From the NCBI GenBank assembly GCA_947184155.2, contig CAMXCT020006576.1, positions 198,501 through 262,500 of the forward strand: a stretch of 64,000 nt of DNA, written 5' to 3'. Origin of the DNA: Cladocopium goreaui. Its lineage: Eukaryota > Sar > Dinophyceae > Suessiales > Symbiodiniaceae. A model generated the notes under the pieces. It was not told the origin of the DNA, made no database searches, and worked only from the letters and a program-made list of their open reading frames with translations. Position numbers and translations under genes: made by a program. Shown in pieces: positions 47,436 to 59,004 of this stretch (position 1 is its first letter; each line of letters begins with the position of its first letter).

Positions 47436-48236
47436 ACATTCCAACATATAATGGGAATATGTGGATAACAGGAATTGTATGAGAATAATATAGAGAATAG
47501 GATTAATATCTCCATGAAATCACATTTAAACCACCATTTTTTCAGAACTTTGGGTTTGGTGGCATTTTTTTCCGGATTACAATGTGGAGGAACCCCCGTT
47601 GAACCCCTCCTAAATCAACCAGGTAACCAGGGATTATTACCCCGAGGTTGACGCTATCACCTGAAGTGCTCCTCACCCTGTAGGAAATGTATTGATGGTC
47701 AAGGGCCAAGAGCATTTACTGGATTTTACTGCCATAAAAGTCTGCAACATGCATACAGCAGGAACCATCGAGACATAGGTGTGTTTCTCATCGATACTGC
47801 ATCAGCGTTGAAATGGTCCTAAAATAAAACCTTCAGATTTGGACGCTAGAGGCACCAAACCTATACAAAATATGATCACATCACAGACAACAAAGCTATA
47901 TATATATATACATATATCAGGGGCATTCTTAAATCCCACATAAGATTCGTTGGTCGCCTTCTTGGTGGATAGGTGTGGGTACCCAACCGTCGCCTGTATG
48001 GTCTGAGTCACACTTCTCACATGAGTTTGACTACAAATGAAATTTAACAACAGGCAATCTTCAAAAAATAGGCCAATAGTCTCAACAAACGCATATAGAG
48101 TATATGTAGATAAACATAGAGCTGGTATTCACAGAAGAATAAATAGATCTCATTTGATTTCTTTGGTGCCACCTGTTGGTAGCTCGGGTTGCCCCGGCCC
48201 AACAACTTCATAAAGAACTCGTGTAGAAGCCGCGCC

Positions 48237-50173
48237 ATGGGAGCTGTAAAGATTGACCGCGCAGATCCGGCCGAGCACCGGGCTAGCATCATGCAGCAGT
48301 TGCGACAATGCTGGATGTGAGACCATCTCTGCGGTGTGATGCTGAAGAGCAGTGATGGCACAGTGCATCGCCCATACGGTGGTGCTATCCACCGCCAGCG
48401 AGTTTTTCGAGACCCTGCTGGGCGGGCCGTTTCTGGAAGCCAAGAGAGTGCAAGAAAAAAACAGTGAGCATCGCTGCTTCCAAAGAGGCAGTGACGGCAT
48501 TGCTCGACTATATCTATGATGGGCAGCCCGAAGTACCAGTGCAATTTGGTCTTGAACTCCTACAACTAGCAGATGCTTGCAGTCTGCCAAAGTTACTAGG
48601 TGCGATTGAGGCAGGTATCCTTGCCTCCTTGGATAGCAGTGTTGCCCTGCAAGTTCTGCAAGAAGCGCATGGTCTGCATTCTTTAAGAACTGTGTGCGAG
48701 GATAAGGTTGCTGAAGAGTTCGAGGCTTGTAGCCAGCATCCAGATTTTGGGAAGCTTAGTGCTGGTAACCCCCAACTGTAGGATTGGGATGGTCAATCCC
48801 TTGCTGTGGAAGGTTAAAGGTGCCTTGGCTTTGTGAATGTTCTGTCAGCGATTTGTAGCTTTGGTATGCTAAAGTGCAGCTGCAGCATATAGGGCAGGGG
48901 CCCAGTTTGTGAAAGTGCTAGTGCTAGTGCACCCTCCTGCAGTGCTAGTTTTTGGGTTTAGAGTTAACCTTACTCGTACACCAAGAAAGGGATAGTCAAC
49001 TGGCTCGACTTTTGAAGAGGGAAGATCTGGCCATCTCTCGCGAAGAAGCAGTGGTGAGGGCAATCTTTACTTGGATCAAGGTCTCCGAGGACAGACGTGC
49101 GTTTCTCGGCATGCTGCTGCAACACGTGCAAATTCATTCCCTTTTGGTTGACAATGTGATTTGCCTTGGCCGTACAGCTCTTTTCTCTGGCCTGAGTGGC
49201 GATGAACTTCAAAGAGAAGTTCAGGACGCCTTGGCCTCCCGAGGGAGAACCCAAAGTCCAGGCACCTTTCAGTCGAAAAGGCACTGTTTGAAACATTGGT
49301 CACCATTTTTGGGTGCCAGCACTGAATGTGCAGGACGAGAAGTGCTGCCTTTGCCCACTCGCTCTTTGTGCTGGCATCAAGATACACTGTTTGCTGCGCA
49401 CACCATGGATCGCCGCATCCTTAGCTGGAAGCCTGGTGACCCTTCAACCTGCGTCCGAAGTGAAGCGGGTGAATCCAACAACTTGGGATTTGCTCCTCAC
49501 CTGGCCATCTCACCAAGTGGAGAGATGTTTGTGTTAGATTGGCAGAAACAGAGGCTTTTTCATTTTCACAATGGGACTGTGCAAGTTGCCAAATCTGATG
49601 TTGGTCCGTTGTATTGCTCAGCCAACGGAGTGCTGTATATGCTGACCAAGAGTGGAAAAAGTGTAGAAAAGGTCGTGGACTCCAGGCTCGAGACAGTCGT
49701 TGCCTCCGAGAGTCTTCCAGCAGACATGCAGTTCCAAGCCTACAATCTTTTCGCTACAAAGGAAGAGGTGATCTATCTGGTGGATACAGTAATCTGAATG
49801 AAAATCGCATTATAGGCATCGATCCAGCTGATTCATTGGAACCTATTGTGGTGGGTCGAATGCGAGCGGAGGACCCGGCTTTTCTATCGAACCTGTTTGT
49901 AACTGAAGCAGGTATTATTTTTGTTTCTGATCTAGAGGAAAGGAAGGTGTTTGCCCTCCACCCAGGCAGCCCAACTTTCACAGAAGTCTGGAAGTGTCCA
50001 GGTGGATTGTACCCTCAGGGGCTGTTGGTCCATGAGAGGTCGTTGTATGTGTGGACAAGCCGGATGGCAATTCAATGGTGGGGAAGGTTTATGAAATTAT
50101 GTTGCCTCCCGATGTTTTCCCCAAACATGGATGGAGAGCAAGGTGGAGATCCCGGAAGTTGAACTTGAGCTGA
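48237..50173 (+). pseudogene. Disabled retrocopy: BTB-BACK protein with a beta-propeller-like C-terminus
   Basis: Intronless coding-like sequence inside a VWA8 intron. It starts MGAVKIDRADPAEHRASIMQ, then BTB pieces (DHLCGVMLKSSDGTVH; HTVVLSTASEFFETLLGGPF; SKEAVTALLDYIYDGQPEVP), a BACK-like part (LLKREDLAISREEAVVRAIF) and repeats such as PSGEMFVLDWQKQRLFHF and IIGIDPADSLEPIVVGRM. Such BTB/propeller proteins form a large dinoflagellate family (recalled). BTB proteins often act as substrate adaptors for cullin-3 ubiquitin ligases. Lesions: TGA at 48318-48320, frameshifts near 48369, in the A run at 48455-48461, near 49780 and near 50050, and a roughly 230-bp insertion at about 48763-48990. I see no spliced-leader relic. 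Clearly non-functional as read. Confidence 0.82.
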
Positions 50174-50260
50174 CTGGCCAAAAAATGAAAGCCCGTTGTT
50201 TTTGCTGGTGAAGTCTCCTTTTTCAGTATAGCATATAGTAAATAGTTCATTGGATATCAT

Positions 50261-50351
50261 CTGGTGTGTGGTTTGGAACATTTTTCCATATATTGGGAAT
50301 AATCATCCCAACTGACTAATATTTTTCAGATGGGTTGAAACCACCAACCAG
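50261..50351. repeat. Family B inverted-repeat element
   Basis: CTGGTGTGTGGTTTGGAACA and GGTTGAAACCACCAACCAG; about 90 nt past the end of the BTB retrocopy. Confidence 0.9.
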
Positions 50352-50810
50352 TCATGGTTTGCAAGTAGAAGTTGGATAGGTGACATTTGGATCCGTACGG
50401 TTTCCCACCAAAACAACTAGTAAATTTGTGTCATTCGCAAGAGGTTTTTACATGTCCAATTACATACATCATGTGGGGTTAAAGCATTGTTAAATCCCCA
50501 TGCCTGTTGGTTATATTTTTTCCCTCGGCGAACATCCTGATGACTTTCTTTCAGTCTGGGGCCTGCCAACATGGACGGGTCACTGGGTGGGTGTCCACAT
50601 TCCCTAGTGAATGGGGAACCAAGGAGCTACCAAGAGGTTCCCAACCATAGGATAGTTCTGTTCTTGCTCAGATGAAGACTGTTTTAAACGACTTTATCCA
50701 ACAAGTGGAACACATGGGAACTGTTATGTTCAAGTGCGGTCCACCCCAAACAATTTCCTGCAAAGTCGCAGTAAATTGTTCGACCCACCTTGTTTCATGA
50801 CAACGCTGAG

Positions 50811-50848
50811 GAGCGTTACTTGCTGCTGTTGGGTCCACAAGGTGTCGG
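50811..50848 (+). CDS. VWA8: VWA8 exon 35: AAA module 3 Walker A
   Basis: Encodes ERYLLLLGPQGVG, matching family GEHLLLVGNQGVG. The exon stops before the P-loop lysine, which must come from the next exon. TGAG|G acceptor, GC donor. Confidence 0.88.
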
Positions 50849-50908
50849 GCCACTTGGCAATGAATGAGTCCCCTGCTGTGTTCTGATGTGTCGTGGAACT
50901 TGCACAAG

Positions 50909-50918
50909 AAAAGAGCAG
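50909..50918 (+). CDS. VWA8: VWA8 exon 36: possible 10-nt microexon carrying the P-loop lysine
   Basis: Between an AAG and a GT donor lie 10 nt that in phase give G-K-E-Q, completing GPQGVGKEQ; animal VWA8 has GNQGVGKNK. The acceptor is AG|A, against the AG|G rule elsewhere. Supported only by phase and the need for a lysine here. Confidence 0.3.
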
Positions 50919-50999
50919 GTGTTACGGATGTTTCCATAACAGCATGATTAGGCATGTAAGATGCAGGGAGAGGTGCCAACATACGAAAATACTTAAACA

Positions 51000-51625
51000 T
51001 ACATAGATATACATAGATATACACAGATATACATAGATATGCATAGATATACAGATATATAATTTTATATATATATATATGTACATAGATATACGTACAT
51101 ATACACATATATATATATACGTATATACATATATACATATATATACATATATATACACACATACATATATGTATGTACATACTTACATATATACATATAT
51201 TTACATTGATTTACATTTATGTACATTTATATTTACATATTTACATGTATATTTTCCTATATATACATACATAAATACATATATAATTACATATGTTTGC
51301 ATATATATATATACATATATATATACTATACATACTATACATACTATACATACATACATACATACATACATACATACATACATACATACATACATACATA
51401 CATACATACATACATACTACATATATATATACATACATACATACATACATGTATCTACATATATATATAGATACATTTATATTTACACTTATTTTGGCAT
51501 ATATATATATATATACATGTATTTACATTCATATATTTACATATATATATATACACATATTTCCATATATGCATGTATATACAATTATATTTATTTACAT
51601 ATATATATATATACATGTATATATT
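51000..51625. repeat. TATA/CATA microsatellite block
   Basis: ACATAGATAT, TATATACA and a long ATAC run (about 51348-51417). The long Tyr/Ile/His open frames across it are artefacts. Confidence 0.92.
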
Positions 51626-51742
51626 TAAATATTTGTACGTTTAGATATGTGTATGTGTTTTTCAGTTATTTTCACATAAATACATACTGTTTCAGTTTTT
51701 CTTTGGCACAGTTCTCTAGCAGCTCAAGGGGGATGTTTCCAG

Positions 51743-51751
51743 GTGGTGAGA
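51743..51751 (+). CDS. VWA8: VWA8 exon 37 (tentative, end unresolved)
   Basis: After CCAG|G the codons read VVR, which would continue KEQ into the family KNKIVD. A GC donor at 51752 keeps phase with exon 38. The frame stays open for longer, so the exon may be larger or absent. Confidence 0.22.
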
Positions 51752-51941
51752 GCTGGAAACAAACGCTTCCTGCGCCGCAAATCATCCGAGGAAGAACCGA
51801 GTTGTGGACTATTTCCTCCAGTCAGTGCCTTGCTTCAAAGATCTTGGGTTTTCACCCTGCCTATCTACGGTGCTGTGGCAAGGACAATGGGAGATTCCAT
51901 CACGAACCTGCAGGTCAAAGGAATTGCTATATTATGTTTTT

Positions 51942-52041
51942 CTGGTTGGTGGTTTGGAACAATTTTTATTTTTCCATATATTGGGAAGAATCATCCCAAC
52001 TGACTTTCATATTTTTCAGAGGGGTTGAAACCACCAACCAG
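51942..52041. repeat. Family B inverted-repeat element
   Basis: CTGGTTGGTGGTTTGGAACA and GGTTGAAACCACCAACCAG; 87 nt before exon 38. Confidence 0.92.
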
Positions 52042-52128
52042 TTGTGTTTTTTCTCGATGTTTTTTCCCCTCATTATTTAGATAGAAAAGCATCTGGCGTC
52101 TGCGTTTTTCAGAAGCTGCTCAGCTCAG

Positions 52129-52188
52129 GTGCGCATGGAGCGAGAATATATGCAGTTGCACCGAGACACCACGGTTTCGCAGCTCACA
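52129..52188 (+). CDS. VWA8: VWA8 exon 38
   Basis: Twenty codons, VRMEREYMQLHRDTTVSQLT. REYMQLHRDTTV is nearly identical to family REYIQLHRDTTV. CTCAG|G acceptor, GC donor. A family B element ends 88 nt upstream. Confidence 0.94.
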
Positions 52189-52448
52189 GCAGGGGGCACC
52201 CAGTGGTTGATTGCAACGCGCTGGAAGGGATTAGATCAGGGGATTCCCCCCATTCAGCCACTAAAAAAATGCAAATGTTGGAGAAATTATGGGAAATATA
52301 TGGGGAATACATGGCAAATATGTTCAAAAACCTCGATGTATGAATGTGTAGTGACTATAGCGTAGTTTTGTTTCACCTGGCTAGAAGAACCCACACCTCT
52401 GATAGCTGGGAATTCATCTGTCACACAGCAGATACAGAAACGCGGCAG

Positions 52449-52487
52449 GTGACGCCAGTGGTCTCCGATGGCTTGCTATACCATGAG
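52449..52487 (+). CDS. VWA8: VWA8 exon 39
   Basis: 39 nt encoding VTPVVSDGLLYHE, aligned with family PSVKDGLIVYE. GCAG|G acceptor; a GA donor restores YHE+DSPLV. The next intron (to 54187) contains a TAATG-type array (52710-52830), a bounded tandem array (53083-53615) and a degenerate family A copy. Confidence 0.88.
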
Positions 52488-52709
52488 GAGCTGCTGATGG
52501 GCGATAGTCACAACTGGGGGTTGATCTGCTTAAACTGTAGGTATTGTCATGAACTCACAAGAATGTCTTTCTATTGATATATAGCAACCCCATACAACCT
52601 CCAAAAAATGCAGAAGAGATTTAAAAACGACTAAAAGAGTCGTATAGAAATTAATGTTCTATCTATTTCGGGGCTATAGATATGTTTATATGCACATTAT
52701 AGCTATATA

Positions 52710-52830
52710 TATATATGTAATGTAATGTAATCTAATGTAAGGTAATGTAATGTAATGTAATGCAATGCAAGCCAATGCAATGCAATGAATGTAATGTAAT
52801 GTAATGTAATGTAATGTAATGTATGCAACA
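52710..52830. repeat. TAATG pentanucleotide array
   Basis: TAATGTAATG units with AATGC variants. Confidence 0.9.
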
Positions 52831-53082
52831 ATTGCCAGTATTAGAATAACCATGAATGCAAGCAGATATAAATACAATGAGATACAATCAGGTGCAATCA
52901 GAGATGATACACCATGACATACGTTTCCATATTTACAAATATGTATAGTCATCCTGGAGTGGATAGAATATGGAAGCGTCAAACAAAAAACGTAACAAAA
53001 TGAGAATATTTTTGAAAATCCCATAGTCTATCTACCCCAGGACGATTATTTACACCTAATATATATTTATATAGGCGCAACG

Positions 53083-53615
53083 CCTGGGCTTTGCCCCAGC
53101 GTTAGCGTAGAGGGTTCCCATTCCCAATCAAATGTTGTTGCAACTTTACATTCAATCGGGAAGATCAACAAAGGTATTAGGGAATATTAGAATCCGACCC
53201 TCGTCAAACTCTAGATTCCATTGGGAAGATCAACTTAGGGAATATTAAATTCCCACCCCCGTTAAACTTTACATTCAATTGAGAAGATCAACAAAGGTAT
53301 TAGGGAATAGTAAAATCCCACCCCCGTTAAACTTTACATTCAATTAGGAAGATCAACAAAGGTGTTGGGGAATATTAAAATCCCGCACCTGTTAAACTCT
53401 ACATTCAATTGGGAAGATCTACACAGGTATTAGGGAATATTAAAATCCCACCCCCGTGAGACTTTACATTCAATTGGGAAGATCAAAGGTATTAGGGAAT
53501 GTTAAAATCTACACTCAATTGATGATGGTGATGATGATGGTGATGGTGATGATGATGATGATGATGATGCGTTGCCCGCCGTCGTTGCGGTTCAGGGCAA
53601 AGCCCAGGCATTTGC
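53083..53615. repeat. Tandem array bounded by an inverted repeat
   Basis: The left boundary CGCCTGGGCTTTGCCC (53086) is mirrored by GGGCAAAGCCCAGGC at 53597-53611. Inside are six roughly 65-bp units containing GGGAAGATCAACAAAGG and TTAAAATCCCACCCCC, then a GATGATG run. Confidence 0.8.
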
Positions 53616-53639
53616 GGTGTATATATATATACATGTACC

Positions 53640-53746
53640 TTGTGCATGTTTAATATAGCTATGGAAAATGTCCCATTTATGATTGGTTTACCTATATTCA
53701 CCTTTCAAAATGGTGATTGTCCATGGCTACGTTAAAGTACCAGATA
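53640..53746. repeat. Family A element, degenerate
   Basis: Interior TTTAATATAGCTATGGAAAA and the mirrored CATGGCTACGTTAAAGTACC are recognisable, but termini have decayed. Similar relics lie at about 40085-40199 and 59170-59285. Confidence 0.55.
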
Positions 53747-54187
53747 ATAGGCACACCATAACATCAATATCACCAGATACAAGCAAATATGCTCATGACG
53801 CACAACCACAACCATATATGGTATGGTCGATAGTGTATATACCATAAATATACTATATAATTTTAAAAGAGAGCAGTACTGTATGTTCATTGTTTACCTA
53901 AATATTGACATACTTATTGTTATATTTACAGCACGCACAACATTATTATACCATAACAATCCATAACATATGAATAACCATGATAGCATATACCATTCTG
54001 ATACCATTATCCATATCAGTAATGAAGTTTCCATATCAATAATGCACATGACGATAAAAGTCGTGTGTATATATATATATATATGGAATGTGTGGTTATA
54101 GACTATAACTATAACATATTGATTTTATAGCTATATGATATCAATCCATACCGTAAATTTTACATCAATATCACCAGATACATCCAG

Positions 54188-54262
54188 GACTCACCCTTGG
54201 TGCGTGCTGCGCAGCTGGGTCGCGCACTGGTTCTGGACGAGGCCGATAAAGCGCCTTTGGAG
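54188..54262 (+). CDS. VWA8: VWA8 exon 40: AAA module 3 Walker B
   Basis: Encodes DSPLVRAAQLGRALVLDEAD then KAPLE. LVLDEADKAP is a full Walker B with Asp and Glu, matching family ILVVDEADKAP. CCAG|G acceptor, GC donor. Confidence 0.96.
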
Positions 54263-54864
54263 GCATCGTTGCGGGGGTTTTCCGGGTTGGAAAATCGTGA
54301 TTTTGGCATCGAAAATATGGATTTTACCAGTAAAAATGGAGGATTGACCATGAAAAATCGGGATTTGACCATGAAAAATGAAAGTTGGGAACGGTGAAGA
54401 CCATAAATCTGTGGTCAGATTGGGAAGACCACAAAGAATGAAGGACTAACCATGAAAAATTGCATGAATAGGTCTTTCCAACCACTTTTAACCATCAAAA
54501 ATGTGGTTAGTATGATTGTTGGGAAGAATCTACAGGAAACTCTTTGGTCCCATGAAATCTGGGGCGTCCGTTTTTTAGAAGCCTACCATTTGGGCATGGT
54601 TACCACCCATAGAAATAGTGAGGGTTATTCTATGGTAGTGTATAGTGAATAAAATAGCCCAAAATAGTGATTTTGGGATTTTTTAATAACTGTTACCGCA
54701 TTGCAATGAAAAATGAATAATGGGTACCATATGAAATTGCCCACTTAGGTTAGTTTACAACATCCAGAGGTAGACTGGGTTGGAAACCACCAACTGAGAT
54801 GCACGACTAAGTATAGCCGATGAATAATGGATGCATGTAGTTTTTGCCATTCAAATTTGGAATT

Positions 54865-54971
54865 TACCATCTGGTTATTTAACATAGCCATGGAAAATCA
54901 CCATTTTTAATAGGTAAACCATCTATAAATGGGCCATTTCCCATGGCTATGTTAGTCACAACCAGAGGGTA
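54865..54971. repeat. Family A subfamily element
   Basis: TACCATCTGGTTATTTAACA left and TCACAACCAGAGGGTA right; interior palindromic. Confidence 0.82.
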
Positions 54972-55517
54972 ACTAAGCGTAAGCAGTGAAAGATCGGGAT
55001 TTGAAAAACCTTGGAGTAGTACTTTGATTAGTACGGATGGATCTGTTGCATTGTTTACCATAGTTTACCATACATGGTAATAGCTGGCAACCTAACCAGC
55101 TAACCTTTTTTTTCCCATCATATCTAAGTCTAAGATTGGCCTTGATATGCTCTGATAATGAATATATAACTAATAAACAGCCAGATATAAGAAGGTGATA
55201 TGGGTATGGTTCAAATGTTGGACCACCCACACGTGTGAGACAAATTCTGGGTTTGTCTTAAGATCGATGGTCTCCATCTTTGTTGTTTTCTGTATCTCCC
55301 ACAATGACCCAACATTTCAAGCCATGAATTTTGATTCTTTTGCCATGGAGTCAGATCCTACAAATAATCAATTGTGCGGAAAAGTTGTGGATTTGTTTCA
55401 TTTTGTTCGAAGAAAAAATCATTGCATCTCCTGGTTGACTGAGTTGACATGTTCTACACTTTTTTTTGTCTGAAATTACGGTACCCAAAAAAAAAAAATA
55501 TGGTTTTTTCATGGTTT

Positions 55518-55626
55518 CAATGGGAATTCCAGGATCCTAAAATGGAGGTACTGTACCATATAAGGCCATATTTTAGGGGGATATCCCCTTACATAGCCCT
55601 TATATAGGATCCTGAAATTCCCATTG
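55518..55626. repeat. Family C inverted-repeat element
   Basis: CAATGGGAATTCCAGGATCC left with mate GGATCCTGAAATTCCCATTG right; interior GGGGGATATCCCC hairpin. Related partial copies lie at about 13215-13300 and 14100-14185. Confidence 0.85.
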
Positions 55627-56217
55627 ATGGTTTATCATCATTTTCCCCATGAGAACGGCCATGCAACAGGGCCCCCATGTTTTGACAAAGCCGTGTGGAG
55701 CGAGCTGAGCCTGGTGGCACAAATAGAGCGAGAGGTTCTCGCCGTTCTAGACAGATTTTTGTTGGGTTTATATAAACAGGTTTAAAGATACTGGGACACG
55801 ATCTAATGTAGATCATAATTACTGCAACATTGGTATATATCATGTAATTATAGGTATGAATCATCCTTTTCAGCTGTTCTCAATCCATCACATGTGTGAG
55901 TATTTCAAGGCATGACACCAAGGGCAGGCGGCAGAGTCTTGCCCGTGTCCGACCGAGCATGCCAACAGTGAACTAGCCGTGTGCTTCTATAGCCTTTGCC
56001 ACCCAAGAAGATGTCTGGTGCTGGCAAGAAGGGGAAGCATCTCAGATTGGGCATTGTGGGATGAAAAAACATCCTGTTTGGCAGATTGACTCTGTTGCTG
56101 AAAATGAAAGTCTCACAGGTGCTTTGCTTCACTAAAGGGATGATGATCCCAATGTCATATATTGGGCCTAAGTAACTTAACCACCAGGCTACCCAACCAT
56201 GACACCATGCCCATCAG

Positions 56218-56279
56218 GTGGTTGTGGTACTGAAATCTCTCATTGAAGACGGCCAGTTGGCATTGCCTGATGGACGCAG
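56218..56279 (+). CDS. VWA8: VWA8 exon 41
   Basis: Encodes VVVVLKSLIEDGQLALPDGR, matching family VTCILKTLVENGEMILADGR residue for residue in length. TCAG|G acceptor, GC donor. The intron before it carries a family A element (54865-54971) and a family C element (55518-55626). Confidence 0.95.
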
Positions 56280-56622
56280 GCCGCCTATTTCGGGGGTGTT
56301 TATCAGTTAATCACCAAATAAAACGAATGAGGAGCTTAGTTTGGATAGTTTGGGGACGGCTTGAATGATCAACATTTCTTGATATGGCTGCTTCGTCATT
56401 TGGGTGCCCCAAAACCCATGTGTTTCGCTATTCAAGATGACCAATACATAGGACAATTTTCGGGTTCTCCATTATAAGAAATTCAAATCTGCTTCTCCCT
56501 GGAGATTTCTTGCCATGCTTCTGTTAGGAACCTTATGGCACACACAAATCAACACATGTGCCGTATCCAGACGGCAGCAAAAGATGTAGGCTAAGCCATT
56601 GTTCAATTTGGTTTGAAACAAC

Positions 56623-56726
56623 TACCCTCTGGTAAACACAAATAGCTATTGAAAATGGCCATTTATAGTGGATTTTCCCATTAAAAATGGTAATTTTCCA
56701 TAGTTATGTTAGTTTACCAGAGGGTA
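56623..56726. repeat. Family A inverted-repeat element
   Basis: TACCCTCTGGTAAACACAAA and TTAGTTTACCAGAGGGTA. Confidence 0.88.
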
Positions 56727-57023
56727 TGTGAGGATGGATCAATCCTTTGCTACATCTATCTACCAGCAATGTTGAACCGAGGACTTCTTAGGTGGCTAGA
56801 CTGCTAGACTGGAGACGTATCACTTGGGGGCATCCCATGTTGTTTCACCGATATCAGTGCAAGTGATGCAACAAGTTATAGTAACATTAGTAACCCTCCA
56901 AAAAGATAGACAAGTGATGAAAAGTGAGTTGCAACCGATTTTGGTCGGACTTTACAATATGTTGCAATACTTTTTGGCTATTTTTGGTGCTTCCTATGGC
57001 ACCGTTGGCAGGTTGGCCAGCAG

Positions 57024-57074
57024 TATCGAGGCAGGAAGCGAGAGAACCATCCAAGTTCATCCCGAGTTTCGCAT
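57024..57074 (+). CDS. VWA8: VWA8 exon 42
   Basis: Encodes IEAGSERTIQVHPEFR, aligned with family NGRENVVVIHPDFR. The acceptor is CAG|T; the GC donor splits the ATG codon and joins to exon 43 as RMFVLANRPG. Confidence 0.88.
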
Positions 57075-57663
57075 GCAGCTCGGGCATGCTCGGGCGCAGG
57101 GCCAGAGAAAGAAAATGGGGATTTGACCACTGAAAAACGATGAAAAAATGGTGATTTAACATATTCTAAACCATGAAAATGGTGATTTAACATATTGAAC
57201 CATGAAAAAAAAATGGATTTGACCCACTAAGGCAGAACACTGAGCCATTAAGGACTCCTTTGTTGATTCTTTATTGTAAGGCGTTATGCTACGTGGTTAT
57301 TTGAAATTATGCAAACCCATATTACGGAAACCTATCAACCGACTAGTATAATGAGATGGGATAGATGCATTTATACATCTATATTATAAATTATATTATA
57401 TATATATATATGTGTTATGGCTCAACTGGTGCTTTCAAATATGTCTGAAGTAAGTCTTTTTTGATCCGTTGGGGATGATCATGCCGTTGATTCTCTCGCC
57501 TTCGCAAGGGATGGAAGTGGATCATCCCAGCCTCTGGTAATCTGCCCTGGTGATAAATCTCCCTGAAAATATTCATGATTTTTCTGCGGAATCCCCCAAA
57601 AAAAGGAGATAGATCATCGAAACTCCCATATTACAATAGGAAAATCATCAAAGAAGTCCCTGT

Positions 57664-57778
57664 CTGGTAGGTGGTTTGGAACATGAATTGTATTTTTCCA
57701 TTCAGTTGGGAGTTCCATGATCCCAACTGACTTTCACTCCATCATTTTTCAGAGGGGTAGGGCTCAACCACCAACCAG
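57664..57778. repeat. Family B element
   Basis: CTGGTAGGTGGTTTGGAACA left and CTCAACCACCAACCAG right, with TTCACTCCATCATTTTTCAG interior as in the 40572 copy. Confidence 0.87.
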
Positions 57779-57900
57779 AATATTATTAACCATCATTAAC
57801 CATACAAAAACCATATTAACCAGCTGTTATACTCCTATTCTTAGATGACTTTCCCAGCAAGAACTCCATCTGCGGCGATGGATTTGCCAAATTTGCCCAG

Positions 57901-57961
57901 GTTTGTGCTGGCGAACCGTCCGGGATTTCCCTTCCTGGGCAACGATTTGCTCCGGGAAGCC
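57901..57961 (+). CDS. VWA8: VWA8 exon 43
   Basis: Encodes FVLANRPGFPFLGNDLLREA, the sensor-1 region of module 3 (family IVLANRPGFPFLGNDFFG). CCCAG|G acceptor, GA donor; a second GA six nt earlier is also possible. A family A element begins 31 nt downstream and a family B element ends 123 nt upstream. Confidence 0.95.
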
Positions 57962-57991
57962 GACGCTTGGAATGAATGAATCATCCCCAGA

Positions 57992-58097
57992 TACCCTCTG
58001 GTAAACATACAAAAAGCTATTGAAAATGGTCATTTATAGTGAGTTTTCCCATTGAAAATGGTGATTTCCCATAGCTATGTTAAATTACCAGAGGGTA
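57992..58097. repeat. Family A inverted-repeat element
   Basis: TACCCTCTGGTAAACATAC and AAATTACCAGAGGGTA; starts 31 nt after the exon 43 donor. Confidence 0.88.
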
Positions 58098-58896
58098 TCC
58101 AAAGTGATCAGCTGTTTTCGGTCCCCAAATGGTCCCGGGTGAGTGGAGAATGGTGCGTAAAAAAACCGCCAAATAGGATTAGAATAGATGGGATTAGATG
58201 AATTACAATAATCCATGGTGAGTAGATTACATTACTTTTTTTCCACCTAATCTAGTCCCATGGCATGGGATGAATAGATAGGTTTAGATAGGCTTAGACT
58301 TATGAGACTAGATGGGACTAGATGGGAGAAAAGATAGATGTGGCGCATGGGATCCGGATGAATTATGACAAGCTCACTGGCCAAGGTCAAATGAAAATGA
58401 CAGTTAGGATTGGAATAATCTCAAGATTGATGATTGTTTACAGAATTAGAATGATTTGCCCAGATGGATGGGATGGATAGATGGGTAGAAGGGTAGAAAG
58501 GTAGACATAGTGCTTGGGGGTTTCCACTATGTCTTACTTTCCATCTTCAAAAAATTGGTGCCTCGTGACCTCGTGTAGATTAACCACCAAACCAGGGAGG
58601 CTTGGGAAGATCCATTGGTTTCGTCTACCGCTTAGTTCAGACCTGGAGGATCGCTTCAGACTATCCAGACATGACTTAGCTGACATACCAAGCACAGTTG
58701 ACCTGTGAAATGTAGAACATGGAAACTCAGTTTTGCACATCATTTCATTTTACAGGGCCCATTGATCTGGTTATGGCTCGAACATATTGACCCAAAATAG
58801 ATGATTCTAGCAGCTGGGGCACCTACAAGAAGGTCAGATTTCGCTGCGAAAGTCATGTCGGTTTCAAGGATGGCTACTCTATAGTAATTGGATATC

Positions 58897-59004
58897 TGAT
58901 TGGTGGTTTGGAACATTGTTTATTTTTCCATAATATATGGGATGTCATCCTTCCCATTGACGAACTCCATCATTTTTCAAAATGGTTGTTGCACCACCAA
59001 GCGT
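58897..59004. repeat. Family B element, degenerate right end
   Basis: CTGATTGGTGGTTTGGAACA left; right end CACCACCAAGCG. Confidence 0.7.

Noticed and set aside
51079..52080. 333-codon open frame
   Set aside because: Mostly Tyr/Ile/His/Thr from TATA/CATA repeats; the end overlaps a family B element and VWA8 intron sequence.
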